From Waddliaceae bacterium (GTDB lineage Bacteria > Chlamydiota > Chlamydiia > Chlamydiales > GCA-2709385): a stretch of DNA of 64,000 bases. The stretch is from assembly GCA_002709385.1 (NCBI GenBank), contig PAQS01000016.1, positions 61,621 to 125,620 on the forward strand, given 5' to 3'. This document shows, one piece after another, positions 8,551-16,622 of the stretch; within the stretch, counting starts at the first letter, position 1, and every line of letters begins with the position of its first letter. The notes beneath the pieces are model-generated. The model was not told the origin of the DNA. It saw nothing but the letters and a program-made list of their open reading frames with translations, and made no database searches. A program made the position numbers and the translations under genes.

Positions 8551-9696
8551 ATGACAGAATTACTAAGCCCATTAAAAAGATTTTTAAGAACTAAAGGCTG
8601 GAAACCCACTGATGAGTTTGAAACTTTTGTACTTTGGGACGCTCCGGAATCCGACGATCAAGACAAGCCAATCAGGTTATCTTTACCTATTAACTCAGAG
8701 TTTGAAGATACATCAGCTTCAATGGATAAGGCTTGTGAGCTTTTGTCTTTGCTCTATGACGAACCTTTGATCCAACTGAAGCAATCGATTCAAAACATCG
8801 GATATGACTCGTTTCGTCAACGCATCAACCTAGATTCAAAAGATGACTCTGTCCCTTTGCCAGTAATCAGCAAAGCTATTACCAACTTGGAAAAACTAAT
8901 AAAGAATGCTGCTTGTCTCGAAGATAATAATCAGCCCTTTTTCCCTAAAACAAAAAAAATAGGAGCTGACACCGCAGAAAAATGCCGGTTTGCTCAGACC
9001 TTTAAGGGTAGTTTCGGCCTTGAATTGAAAATGCCTATACCACCCTCTGTTCGTACATCTTCAGACAGAAAAGTTCCGTTTGAACGACGGGTAATGCACC
9101 GTCTTGGAAGGGGATTTCTGGATATTTTGCATGCTGTAAGAGAAGCTGATGTTTCTCTACTCCTTAATAAATATGAGTCCGGCTTCAATGCAAATATATT
9201 TGAAGTGCTACAAGAATTAATAGAAATCCTTCCCAATGGAAAAGGAGAGTTTTCTTTTTCGTGGTCTCCAGAGTATTCCATTCCCCATGATTTGCTTAAC
9301 CTACGAACCTTCCGATTAACTGCAGATGATACCATTCCCTTGCTGCAAAGCGCTGCCAAAGAGCTTCGAAAATGTTCGGAATCAGAAGACACACATGTAA
9401 CCGGCAAAATTATTCAACTGCATTCTGGAACAGAGTTTTTAGATTCCGATGAGGAATCAGAAACAAGTGACCAGGAAGTCGGCCGACTAATGGTAATTAG
9501 CTGGGAAGCGGAGAGAGGACGTCCCACAAAACTGCGAGTTGCTTTATCGGAAAACGAACATCAACTTGCTTGTGACGCCTATAAAAACAATAAAATTGTA
9601 TCCGTTAAGGGACGTCCAGAGAAGAGAGGCAACTTTTTCTACCTCACAGGGCCGAGAGACTTCTTAGTTCACTCATCCACATCAGATGAGGCATAG
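8551..9696 (+). CDS. unknown 381-aa partner of the DUF4365 protein
   Basis: This soluble acidic protein is translationally close to the DUF4365 gene. Residues 1-90 are a mixed helical region (LKRFLRTKGWKPTDEF). The middle part (about 165-290) contains conserved-looking FERRVMHRLGRGFLDILHAV and FSFSWSPEY. The last 90 residues look like a small beta barrel (VTGKIIQLHSGTEF, GRLMVISWE, KIVSVKGRPEKRGNFFYL), possibly an OB-type fold. I recognise no named family. The fixed pairing with a nuclease-like neighbour on a mobile element suggests sensor or regulator of a two-gene defence system. That is a hypothesis. Confidence 0.7.
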   Translation: MTELLSPLKRFLRTKGWKPTDEFETFVLWDAPESDDQDKPIRLSLPINSEFEDTSASMDKACELLSLLYDEPLIQLKQSIQNIGYDSFRQRINLDSKDDSVPLPVISKAITNLEKLIKNAACLEDNNQPFFPKTKKIGADTAEKCRFAQTFKGSFGLELKMPIPPSVRTSSDRKVPFERRVMHRLGRGFLDILHAVREADVSLLLNKYESGFNANIFEVLQELIEILPNGKGEFSFSWSPEYSIPHDLLNLRTFRLTADDTIPLLQSAAKELRKCSESEDTHVTGKIIQLHSGTEFLDSDEESETSDQEVGRLMVISWEAERGRPTKLRVALSENEHQLACDAYKNNKIVSVKGRPEKRGNFFYLTGPRDFLVHSSTSDEA

Positions 9697-9758
9697 CAAC
9701 TTGCGATACAGTTTCACTGGTTCCAAAAATAAATCAACTGATTTAAAGGATTTTGGGT

Positions 9759-10166
9759 ATGCAAACTTTTCTCTGTAGTGTTTGCGGATGGCTAAAGAAA
9801 GTTAGTGGCCAAGCTTTGTCAACAGGGGTAGGTGCTTTGCTTGGAGCATATCTCATCTACCTTGCTGGTCTTAGTATAACTCCCACATTTAGTCCCAAAG
9901 AAATAAAGCAAGCACAAGCTATCGCAAAACAAGCAGTGGACGACTGGCAAAAAGAAAATGAAGATATCTCCACTCAGGTACAAGTTGGAGAACAAAGAAT
10001 GTCCTTTCAAGAAGCCTCAGACAAAGGAGTCATAGGAAGACACAACGTTACACTCCAAAAATTGGACCTGAAATCCAAGCAAACCCTCGAAACGTACTTT
10101 ATCCCGCAAGTGCAGCCTAGCGGATATCGACTGAGTATCGACCCAGCAAACTCTCAAGAGTATTAA
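9759..10166 (+). CDS. small membrane-anchored protein, unknown
   Basis: The ATG at 9759 (135 aa) has AAAGGA at 8 bases. A TTG two codons earlier is less likely. After a Cys-containing start (FLCSVCGWLKK) there is one hydrophobic segment (TGVGALLGAYLIYLAGLSI, about 25-43) and then a charged domain of about 90 residues with no known motif (SPKEIKQAQAIAKQAVDDW). Single-span topology fits a membrane-tethered accessory protein. It is the last gene before the right end of the element, 62 bases after the cargo pair, and its stop abuts the first right-hand GCGGTG repeat. Confidence 0.65.
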   Translation: MQTFLCSVCGWLKKVSGQALSTGVGALLGAYLIYLAGLSITPTFSPKEIKQAQAIAKQAVDDWQKENEDISTQVQVGEQRMSFQEASDKGVIGRHNVTLQKLDLKSKQTLETYFIPQVQPSGYRLSIDPANSQEY

Positions 10167-10195
10167 GCGGTGTAAACGCGGTGCACCACGGTGCA
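10166..10195 (+). other. candidate integrase/Xis arm sites, right end
   Basis: Three close copies of a GCGGTG motif are present: AGCGGTGTAA, then CGCGGTGCA, then ACGGTGCAT. The first matches the left-end copy at 1898-1907 over ten bases. The position inside the right att repeat suits arm-type recombinase or excisionase binding. Confidence 0.4.
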
Positions 10196-10304
10196 TATTC
10201 AGCAAACATCAACCAACCACCACCAGTGACAAAATGTAGGATTCCCCTCTATAATGGAGCACATTACGGTTGGTTGGAAATGGTTAAGTAGGCATTCCCG
10301 CGCC

Positions 10305-10353
10305 CTCATAATCCGTTGGTCGCGAGTTCAAGTCTTGCCTGCCCCACTCTTTT
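10305..10353 (+). repeat. attR: displaced tRNA 3'-half copy
   Basis: This is the 49-base copy of 1777-1825, with G-to-A and C-to-T changes in the T-arm. The sequence left of CTCATAATCC does not match the tRNA, so it is a fragment and not a gene. It marks the right border of the element. Confidence 0.9.
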
Positions 10354-10460
10354 TAAACTGGCTCTCCTTTTCTAATCTTTTCGTGTATTTCAAAATACAC
10401 TCTAGCCATGTTATCTTCTCTTGATCTGATGACACTCATTATAAAACTTATAGAAGTAAT

Positions 10461-11105
10461 ATGTTCGTTTTTACAAATCCCATACTTCCCGGTAAAACAA
10501 GTGATTTAATCGCAAATCTATCTCAAGAAGAAATTCACGACTGTGAAATCTGGGTGCAGACGTTATGCAATAAAGATTATCTTGTCACTCGATTAAATTC
10601 AGATGACAGTAAGAATGCTTTAAGCAAAATGAACTACCCTAAAGAAATGCAGTCTTCTTATCAAAAATTCTGCGTTCAAGATTTAAATAATCCAGAATCT
10701 CTTCCTAAGATGGAATGCATTGCTGATTATTTTTATCCGAATAGACAAGGAGAAATACTATATCGCTGCGCATTTGCTTACCCTTTACTTCCTGGAATGG
10801 AATTAAAACAAAAGCAATTCAGCCAAAGCTGTCGAGAAGGTCATTTACAAAAAGAGTTTGAAGAGTGGTCTGAAATTTATCAATTCCGACGACATATAAA
10901 ATGGATCCAAAAAAGCTCCTGGGGTCTTTTTGCGACTTGTTATCAAGAGTTTTTCACTGATCCTAATAAACTAGAAGAACTGCTCAATAACTGTCCAAGT
11001 TGGCATTTACTCGTCAGTAATTTGGAAGAACAAACTGGTCTTAAAGATAAAGAACTAGATTTTGAGCTTCAATCGATCATCGCACATATACCGTGTTATA
11101 ATTGA
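10461..11105 (+). CDS. hypothetical protein
   Basis: This 214-aa soluble protein is the first gene after the integrated element. There is no signal peptide or membrane segment. It looks alpha/beta, with conserved-looking aromatic and acidic patches (IYQFRRHIKWIQKSSWGLFATCYQEFF, split by charged turns). The region SQEEIHDCEIWVQTL and the late PSWHLLVSNLEEQTGL show no catalytic signature known to me. The start at 10461 has only a weak AGAAG site. Codon use looks like the chromosomal genes and unlike the G+C-richer element. Function unknown. Confidence 0.65.
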   Translation: MFVFTNPILPGKTSDLIANLSQEEIHDCEIWVQTLCNKDYLVTRLNSDDSKNALSKMNYPKEMQSSYQKFCVQDLNNPESLPKMECIADYFYPNRQGEILYRCAFAYPLLPGMELKQKQFSQSCREGHLQKEFEEWSEIYQFRRHIKWIQKSSWGLFATCYQEFFTDPNKLEELLNNCPSWHLLVSNLEEQTGLKDKELDFELQSIIAHIPCYN

Positions 11106-11243
11106 AAAAACTGACTTAACAATTCTACTCATTTCTTATGACAGACACAGTAGAGAAAGAAATCACTACTCTTCTCATACAACACGTAAACAATGTGTAA
11201 CAGAGCCTCTTATTCAGAGTAGCTCTATTACACAAATTACTTT

Positions 11244-12014
11244 TTAGACTGGTGGACCGCTTAGCTTCACTCTAGAAATAACCTGAGTTCTTCTGATTTT
11301 AGGGAGCCGAACTGCTTCTTGAAGCTCTTTGACTCTTTTGTCTTGGATATCAATCTTGCACTTTATTTTCTTCGAAGTATTCGTCATAAAATACTGATCT
11401 GCAGTTAAAATCATTGCTGGAAATACTTCTCTTAAGTCTCCGCTACTACCTACACTTGATACAGAGGTCTCCCACAGTACATCTGCATCACCTATATTTC
11501 TATTAGACTTAATATGTTGTAAATTTACCCCTCTTAAAGAAACTGCTCGAGCATAGTAAATTAAGGTTCCTACCTGAGTGGAACTCCCAATAATCCCATA
11601 AGTAGGCGTATAAGTAGTTTTGGAGGAATAGTTTCCATATCCATAATAAGTTCCATATGTGGTAGAGGAAGAAACACCCGTCTGACCAAAAATTGGAACT
11701 TGATAGGTATAACGACGCTCTTTTGGATCACTTACACTATACCCTAGCAATACAGCCCACTTAGCTTTATCAAAGCTATGTACTCGCTTCCACCCCTTCC
11801 TGCGTAACAAAACTTCTACATACTCCGCGTACTCACGGAAATGAATGTCATCTACAGAACAATCTTTATTACTAGGCAAGATTATGTAGGTCCCTGAATG
11901 CGGAATCAAAACCTGGCTCCTGACAATTGAATCTACTTCTGTCCTGACTTGATCACGATAATTACAAGAACTTACAGTTAATAAAATAAATAAGAAACAC
12001 AATCTAAGAATCAA
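11244..12014 (-). CDS. lipoprotein, DUF4136-like, unknown role
   Basis: The product is about 256 aa. A hydrophobic start ends in the lipobox LTVSSC, so it should be lipid-anchored. The mature part has a short domain with IHFREYAEYVEVLLRRKGW and FDKAKWAVLLGYSVSD. This resembles the DUF4136-type pattern of an outer-membrane lipoprotein with a low-complexity Tyr/Ser/Gly insert (about residues 110-150, e.g. TYGTYYGYGNYSS). The only in-frame start before the signal peptide is TTG, with no clear ribosome site, which is unusual. An ATG lies 23 bases upstream in another frame, so a small indel in the T-rich start region is possible. Confidence 0.62.
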   Translation of the reverse strand: MILRLCFLFILLTVSSCNYRDQVRTEVDSIVRSQVLIPHSGTYIILPSNKDCSVDDIHFREYAEYVEVLLRRKGWKRVHSFDKAKWAVLLGYSVSDPKERRYTYQVPIFGQTGVSSSTTYGTYYGYGNYSSKTTYTPTYGIIGSSTQVGTLIYYARAVSLRGVNLQHIKSNRNIGDADVLWETSVSSVGSSGDLREVFPAMILTADQYFMTNTSKKIKCKIDIQDKRVKELQEAVRLPKIRRTQVISRVKLSGPPV

Positions 12015-12379
12015 AACAAAACCAACTTAAAAACCATTTAAATTAAAACATTCTAATACCTATTATTAATTAAATGAAAGATACATTTTTTTATAAAAAT
12101 GAAAAATGGAATCCACCAATTCACCCTTCTGCTTCATCTAGCACTTCATTGGATGAAAAATTACAGCTATTGTAGTGAATATGAAAAAGTAGGAACACAT
12201 AAGATCGGGTAAACTGAGGAATGAATAGTGAACCACGATCTTTCCTATGAAAAGCTAGTAAAAAACACTAATTAAAAGTCTACGCAATCTAAAAACAGTC
12301 ACCCCCACCCAAAAAAACTGGCACGCAACTATATAAGTAAAATTTTGTTAAATACATTACTAAAAGCTAGTATCTTGAA
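12015..12379. other. 365-base intergenic region
   Basis: This is an AT-rich gap between the divergent lipoprotein and signalling-protein genes. I see no tRNA, no translatable remnant longer than about 20 codons and no strong hairpin. It presumably holds both promoters. Confidence 0.5.
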
Positions 12380-13291
12380 ATGGATTTTCCACAGAGTCCA
12401 AAAAACCAAGATGTTCTTTGTGTTATAGAAACAATTTTCTGGTTTGATGCTCAGGCTGTTTGTGATTCATTTATTTTCAATGTATTCGAATCAGTGGGTT
12501 TAGCTACTGATATTCTTCCTTCTGATGGGGCGGTTGATAAAACAGAATCTTTGGGAATTCTTCTTGATCATGCAAGAACTCTACAAGCACAAGCTAAAGC
12601 TATCTCTGAAGGAAAGATGTGTGATGAGTCTCTCCAAACGGAAGTTCCAGGTGATTTAGGTACAGCCTTCACTGAAATGAAAGAAAAACTTGTTCATATC
12701 GTGCGGCAAATCAGCCAATCTGCACAAGCAGTTGCTGCGGCATCGACTCAACTCTACGCTGCTAGTGAGCAAATGAAGGGTTCTTTAACAGAAGTTGCCA
12801 ACAGCTCTAACAACACAGCTCAGAAAGCTTCAGCAGCTTCTACAAGAACAGAGCAAGCTCAGAAAATCATTGAAGAGCTAGGTATAAGTAGTTCTGATAT
12901 TGATGGCGTAATTAAAGTAATTAAGTCCATCACAGACCAAACTAAAGTACTGGCACTTAACGCTACTATCGAAGCCACTCGGGCTGGTGATGAAACAGGA
13001 AAAGGTTTTGCTGTTGTGGCTCATGAAGTGAAAGAGCTTTCTAAAGCTACGGCAGAAGCTACCAATGATATTTCACAACGTATTGATACAATTCAGAAAA
13101 ATACTCGAACAACAATTGGTGCAATCAATGAAATTAACTCTGGTATCGTTGAAATATCAGATTTATCTAACAACATTGCATCGAGAGTAGACGAACAAGC
13201 TCTTGTAACAGACAATACTGTTGATGCGGCTAAGGAACTTTCAACATTAGCGGAAGAGCTTCAACTTTCTGTAAGTTTTTTCACTCTATAG
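12380..13291 (+). CDS. soluble methyl-accepting chemotaxis-type signalling protein
   Basis: This 303-aa protein has no membrane segment. Residues about 100-300 form the long antiparallel coiled coil of an MCP signalling domain. The hairpin tip is clear (DQTKVLALNATIEATRAGDE, then GKGFAVVAHEVKELS), with TKVLALNAT in place of the usual TNLLALNAA. In other bacteria this tip contacts CheA and CheW. The N-terminal 75 residues resemble no sensor domain I know. No che or flagellar gene is in the window. It could be a cytoplasmic chemoreceptor or a shortened relic. Its end is followed by a strong hairpin at 13305. Confidence 0.85.
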   Translation: MDFPQSPKNQDVLCVIETIFWFDAQAVCDSFIFNVFESVGLATDILPSDGAVDKTESLGILLDHARTLQAQAKAISEGKMCDESLQTEVPGDLGTAFTEMKEKLVHIVRQISQSAQAVAAASTQLYAASEQMKGSLTEVANSSNNTAQKASAASTRTEQAQKIIEELGISSSDIDGVIKVIKSITDQTKVLALNATIEATRAGDETGKGFAVVAHEVKELSKATAEATNDISQRIDTIQKNTRTTIGAINEINSGIVEISDLSNNIASRVDEQALVTDNTVDAAKELSTLAEELQLSVSFFTL

Positions 13292-13304
13292 TGAATGGAT
13301 AGAA

Positions 13305-13342
13305 TTCTTACCTTTTCACAGCATCATGTGAAAAGGTAAGAA
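13305..13342. terminator. bidirectional hairpin between convergent genes
   Basis: A 16-bp perfect stem (TTCTTACCTTTTCACA and its complement) with a 6-base loop lies between the stop of the chemotaxis-type gene and the stop of the minus-strand kinase-like gene. There is no U run after the stem, but position and strength favour a shared 3' end. Confidence 0.65.
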
Positions 13343-13350
13343 CTTGTCGC

Positions 13351-14508
13351 TCAATTCAGACAATGAGTAGCTTCAATCCAAAGATCTTCTAATTCTTCTT
13401 CAGGATATAATGTTTCTTTACTCTCTTCTTTAAGTGCTTGGAAAAATGTATTCATTCTCAAAGTCAGTGGTGCATAACGCTTCACAAGTGAAGAAAGGTA
13501 TGGGCTAAGAATTTCAGATTCGGATAAAGGCGACTTTCCACAAGCATACAAGTTTAGTACCTCTTCACTTTGCTCTTTTCCAAAACACCTGGAAATAATC
13601 CAATTTGTTAGGGCTGCTACTACATAACAACGATCATAATTTTGATGTTTTTGAAAGAAGTAAAGCTCTTCTTTTGAAAGAGAAAACTCTGAGCTTGTTG
13701 TTAGGCCAAAATCAGAAAAGTAAATCCGCTCGCCATCTGTTAAAATATTGTGAAAATGAGCATCGAAATGCAGCATCTCATTTGCATTCATGAAAGCTGT
13801 ACTTTCTAAAAGTTGTCTTTCAAGCATTTCAACTGCTTCATCAATCGCAGTGAAACCTTCTTCTAATTTAGTTCTAAGCCATTGATTGACTGTCATAGGA
13901 TAATATTCAACAAATAAGGCAACATAAGACGGAGCGTTATGATTTGCTCTCACTCTTTCACCTACCTCACGTGAGTTTCCCCAATACTCAACATAGTTTT
14001 GCCACTCTTCTTCATTGAGAGCTGTGTTTTCTTCTGAGTTATCGAGAACACGCCAGTGATATACTAAAGGAAAGTTTTGATATTTTCCAGAAAGTACCCA
14101 GTTACTACTTATCATATGGGCGGAAACTTCTCGCCAAACATTAAATCCTGCGGAGCCAACACCATACTGATAATAAAGTGGCAATTGAAACAAATTTTCT
14201 GTTGATTTCCTATTTTCTAAAGCGCCTTCTAATGTATTTAGGGGTACTTTTTTAACAAAAATTGGAGTTTCATTTATTTCTAGTTTTAGTGAAGTTCCAT
14301 AACCGGAATGCAGAGCGCTTCCTTCCGAAAGGAGATTTGAGATTTCTTCATTACTTAATTTCTCTAAATACTGAGAAATACTCTGATACTGCTCTTGACG
14401 GTCACAATAATCGTTATGGAGAGACAAAGATGATTCAAGAGAAACAAGCTTGCTGCTTAGAAGAACTCCTCCAAAGCAAAAAAATATTAGTTTAAGCATT
14501 CTATTCAT
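13351..14508 (-). CDS. exported protein-kinase-like protein
   Basis: This 385-aa protein starts with a signal peptide (MNRMLKLIFFCFGGVLLSSK). AGAGG lies 9 bases upstream of the ATG. It then has the landmarks of the protein-kinase fold in order: a glycine-poor P-loop region (GSALHSGYGTS, 63-73), the strand IFVKKVPL (Lys86/87), a likely alpha-C Glu (WRE, 127), the catalytic loop HFDAHFHNIL (Asp249, Asn254) and the metal loop SDFGLT (Asp266). HFDAHxHN recalls APH-, RIO- or LPS-kinase-like loops. Export would place it outside the cytoplasm, as expected for a host-directed effector or envelope kinase. Substrate unknown. Confidence 0.78.
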   Translation of the reverse strand: MNRMLKLIFFCFGGVLLSSKLVSLESSLSLHNDYCDRQEQYQSISQYLEKLSNEEISNLLSEGSALHSGYGTSLKLEINETPIFVKKVPLNTLEGALENRKSTENLFQLPLYYQYGVGSAGFNVWREVSAHMISSNWVLSGKYQNFPLVYHWRVLDNSEENTALNEEEWQNYVEYWGNSREVGERVRANHNAPSYVALFVEYYPMTVNQWLRTKLEEGFTAIDEAVEMLERQLLESTAFMNANEMLHFDAHFHNILTDGERIYFSDFGLTTSSEFSLSKEELYFFQKHQNYDRCYVVAALTNWIISRCFGKEQSEEVLNLYACGKSPLSESEILSPYLSSLVKRYAPLTLRMNTFFQALKEESKETLYPEEELEDLWIEATHCLN

Positions 14509-14667
14509 AAAAACTGCCTCTTGTAAAATTAAAATATTTAGTTAGACTGACGAATTAAAACAAATGAAAGGAATGACACTCAACTGTTATGGAAATGGCA
14601 AACACGAACAAAAAAGAAATATTTTTGTCCGCATTTGTAGAATTGTAGCCAGGGTTAATGACTTGCA

Positions 14668-15468
14668 TTAGAGATTTTTCAGAATCAAATCCCAGTTTAA
14701 GCCTCTGCCCATCGTTGGATCGTTATCGCTTAGTATATATTCCTTTCCTTCACCATCAAACCAATCATTATAACGAACAACTCTATCTTTCAATCCCCAT
14801 GTCCATTGAATGGATGTTTCCTTACCATCTTTGCTTATAATTGTGACGGTTTCTAACCCTGATTTTTTTCCAATTACAGAGGGAGCCATACCAAAACTCA
14901 TTTGTCCCATTAAAGGAGTAGAAATCGTTTCTCCATTGTCTGCCTTGCAAATAACTGAGCAAATTTCATCTTCCTCATATCCTGATAAATGAACCATAAA
15001 AAGCATCCAGTGAGGATCTAAGCTCTGTACTTCAATTCTTTTTCCTTCTTCATTTTTAAATTCTATGGGATATGGGGTAATGGTACCCTCAGCTAAAAGC
15101 TGTCGACCTATAGCAGAACGTAGACGGAGAGTACATGTTTCGCCTAGAGAGAAGTTCCCAATCATAAAAACGTATGGTTCCCCTCTTAAATCTGTAAGTA
15201 TACCTTCTGAATCAACTTGCAATACCCCTGCTTGTTTGTTTACTCTACCATCATGACTTACTATCTCGATGACAAGATGTTTAGACTTTGGGATACCAGG
15301 GGCTTTTATGTTAGCAACATTCAACACATTCTCTCGTAACTGGTAATCTTTACGGTTGATTAGAGAAATTTTAGCTCTTGCTTTCTCCTCCTCTCCATGT
15401 AGAAAAACTGTAAAAAGCAGCGTATATAAAAAAACAAAAAATCTTAAGTAGCTTTTAATCAAAGACAT
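14668..15468 (-). CDS. exported protein of unknown function
   Basis: This 266-aa protein has a signal peptide (LRFFVFLYTLLFTVFLHG, cut near residue 25) and GGAGTG 6 bases before the ATG. The mature part is beta-rich, with short strands and turns such as GEPYVFMIGNFSLGETCTLRL and GRQLLAEGTITPYPIEF. It has two cysteines in EDEICSVICKAD. No family is recognised. The first about 30 bases of this gene and its upstream region are duplicated, without the ATG, at 16426 onward. This ties it to the neighbouring RHS tip/immunity duplication and suggests it already stood downstream of that module when the duplication arose. Confidence 0.68.
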   Translation of the reverse strand: MSLIKSYLRFFVFLYTLLFTVFLHGEEEKARAKISLINRKDYQLRENVLNVANIKAPGIPKSKHLVIEIVSHDGRVNKQAGVLQVDSEGILTDLRGEPYVFMIGNFSLGETCTLRLRSAIGRQLLAEGTITPYPIEFKNEEGKRIEVQSLDPHWMLFMVHLSGYEEDEICSVICKADNGETISTPLMGQMSFGMAPSVIGKKSGLETVTIISKDGKETSIQWTWGLKDRVVRYNDWFDGEGKEYILSDNDPTMGRGLNWDLILKNL

Positions 15469-15573
15469 ATTTCACTCCGAATTGATGCAAAAGCACACTT
15501 TATGGAAGCCACGCTTTCATGTAAATAAAAGATAACAAGTAGAATTAATTTGCTGGAAATTTCATGCTGTTTT

Positions 15574-15603
15574 GGCTGTACTTTGTATGGATAAAGTACA
15601 GTC
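15574..15603. repeat. hairpin after small exported gene, copy 1
   Basis: GGCTGTACTTT and AAAGTACAGTC pair around the 8-base loop GTATGGAT. Both flanks are A or T runs facing the wrong way for a Rho-independent terminator. The same hairpin is at 16556. It lies just after the stop of the small gene and may protect or end its transcript. Confidence 0.5.
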
Positions 15604-15633
15604 AAAATTGCTAGAGCAAGACTATAAGATAGC

Positions 15634-16194
15634 CTAACCCTGACTCTGATCCTCTTCAGGAGGGAGCCAAGTTTCTAGTGGCTTATCAAGGTCATCAACT
15701 GTGATGAGCTTGTAACCACATTCTTTAGTTATAAAATCTAATTTCATCGCATATGGATCTTCTTTATACCTTAGCATTAACTTTCCTTGTACCATAGTAA
15801 CGGAGTATATTTCGTCGCTTGCAGGAAATTTTCCACCTTTTTTGCGAAAGCATAATGTAATCATAAATTTATCACTATTCATTGGAAAATCAACGAAAGG
15901 AGCAAACTCTGGAAAATCTGCGTATACAGAAATAACATCGCGAACTAGAATTTGAATCAATTGTAATGCTTCTTCTTCACTAGGATTAGCTTCTTTCATA
16001 AACATGAAGTTAAGGTGATCTACCCCTTTGACATAGCCTCCTCCTGTTCCCATCAATTTACAATTGTAAGAACGACAAATTTTCTTAACATAGGTATTTT
16101 TAGCCTTTCTATAAACTGCTCCATTAAGAAAATCTCTGTGCTCTTCTGGAGTAAAAGAATAAACGCTAGTAAAAAAATAAAACACACAGAACAT
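15634..16194 (-). CDS. small exported protein, candidate RHS immunity protein (copy 2, 5' frame damaged)
   Basis: The open frame gives 186 aa from a poor start. The mature protein (FTPEEHRDFLNG onward) is homologous to that of the adjacent gene at 16623-17198, with roughly half the residues shared, and its last 25 or so residues are identical (ECGYKLITVDDLDKPL, then ETWLPPEEDQ). Removing one base from the A7 run at 16171-16177 would join it to an ATG at 16219, preceded by the RHS tip stop, and would restore a good signal peptide (MKIIMINLYVLCVLFF). The gene therefore looks frameshifted or shortened. Location directly behind an RHS tip suggests immunity. This is not proven. Confidence 0.6.
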   Translation of the reverse strand: MFCVFYFFTSVYSFTPEEHRDFLNGAVYRKAKNTYVKKICRSYNCKLMGTGGGYVKGVDHLNFMFMKEANPSEEEALQLIQILVRDVISVYADFPEFAPFVDFPMNSDKFMITLCFRKKGGKFPASDEIYSVTMVQGKLMLRYKEDPYAMKLDFITKECGYKLITVDDLDKPLETWLPPEEDQSQG

Positions 16195-16215
16195 ATAAAT
16201 TAATCATAATTATTT

Positions 16216-16373
16216 TCATTTTATTCCTACCTTATCTGTAAATTCTTTAATCGAACTCTGAATATACCCCTGATACGTTTGACTCATAATACCATGATCG
16301 AGGGCTTGTCTTTTATCTCCAGCACGTGGAATTACTTCGTAATGATCATGAACAATTAAGCAGGCACCTCTTG
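16216..16373 (-). pseudogene. orphan RHS C-terminal tip fragment
   Basis: This is an in-frame run of 52 codons ending in TGA. It matches the last 51 codons of the RHS protein: HDHYEVIPRAGDKR against HDHYEVIPRSGDKR, and MSQTYQGYIQSSIKEF against MSETYQGYIQKSINEF. It has no start codon or upstream RHS sequence, so it is an expressionless remnant. Many differences are synonymous or conservative, so it diverged while functional. It sits exactly where a toxin tip precedes the small gene, as displaced RHS tips do in other bacteria. Confidence 0.85.
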
Positions 16374-16555
16374 CACCCCTTGTCTTTCTTAAATTCTGAT
16401 AAATGGATCATAAAAAGCAAGAGGCCTTAAGTAGCTTTTAATCAAGGATATACTTCAATTCAAATTGATGCAAAAACACACTTTATGGAAGTCACGCTTT
16501 CATGTAAATAAAAGACAATATATAGAATTAATTTAGTGGAAATTTCATGCTGTTT

Positions 16556-16587
16556 TGACTGTACTTTGTATGGATAAAGTACAGTCA
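16556..16587. repeat. hairpin after small exported gene, copy 1 of locus
   Basis: TGACTGTACTTT pairs perfectly with AAAGTACAGTCA around GTATGGAT. It is the counterpart of 15574-15603. Both arms of the stem are kept between copies while the flanks drift slightly, which hints at a function. Confidence 0.5.
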
Positions 16588-16622
16588 AAATTGCTAGAGC
16601 AAGATTTTAAAATAGTCTAACC

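Larger units (their letters stand above)
15443..16373. repeat. tandem duplication, copy 1 (RHS tip, small exported gene, 5' end of next gene)
   Basis: This segment matches 16426-17357 at an offset of about 983 bases. It covers the 5' end of the 266-aa gene, the hairpin, the whole small exported gene and the last 52 codons of an RHS tip. Similarity is very high over the first about 300 bases and moderate through the small-gene body. The two copies are separated by about 52 unrelated bases. Confidence 0.82.

Noticed and set aside
10305..10353. Second tRNA gene at the right end of the island
   Set aside because: Only the anticodon-loop-to-3' half is present. The 5' half does not match and cannot fold, so it is an att fragment.
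12015..12379. Decayed gene remnant in the gap
   Set aside because: I found no run of codons resembling a neighbour or a known family on either strand.
13351..14508. Pseudokinase interpretation
   Set aside because: All catalytic positions (Lys, HxD-type Asp, Asn, DFG Asp) are present, so inactivity is not indicated by the sequence.
15574..16587. The two GTATGGAT-loop hairpins as standard terminators
   Set aside because: Neither strand has a U run after the stem. They are kept only as conserved hairpins.
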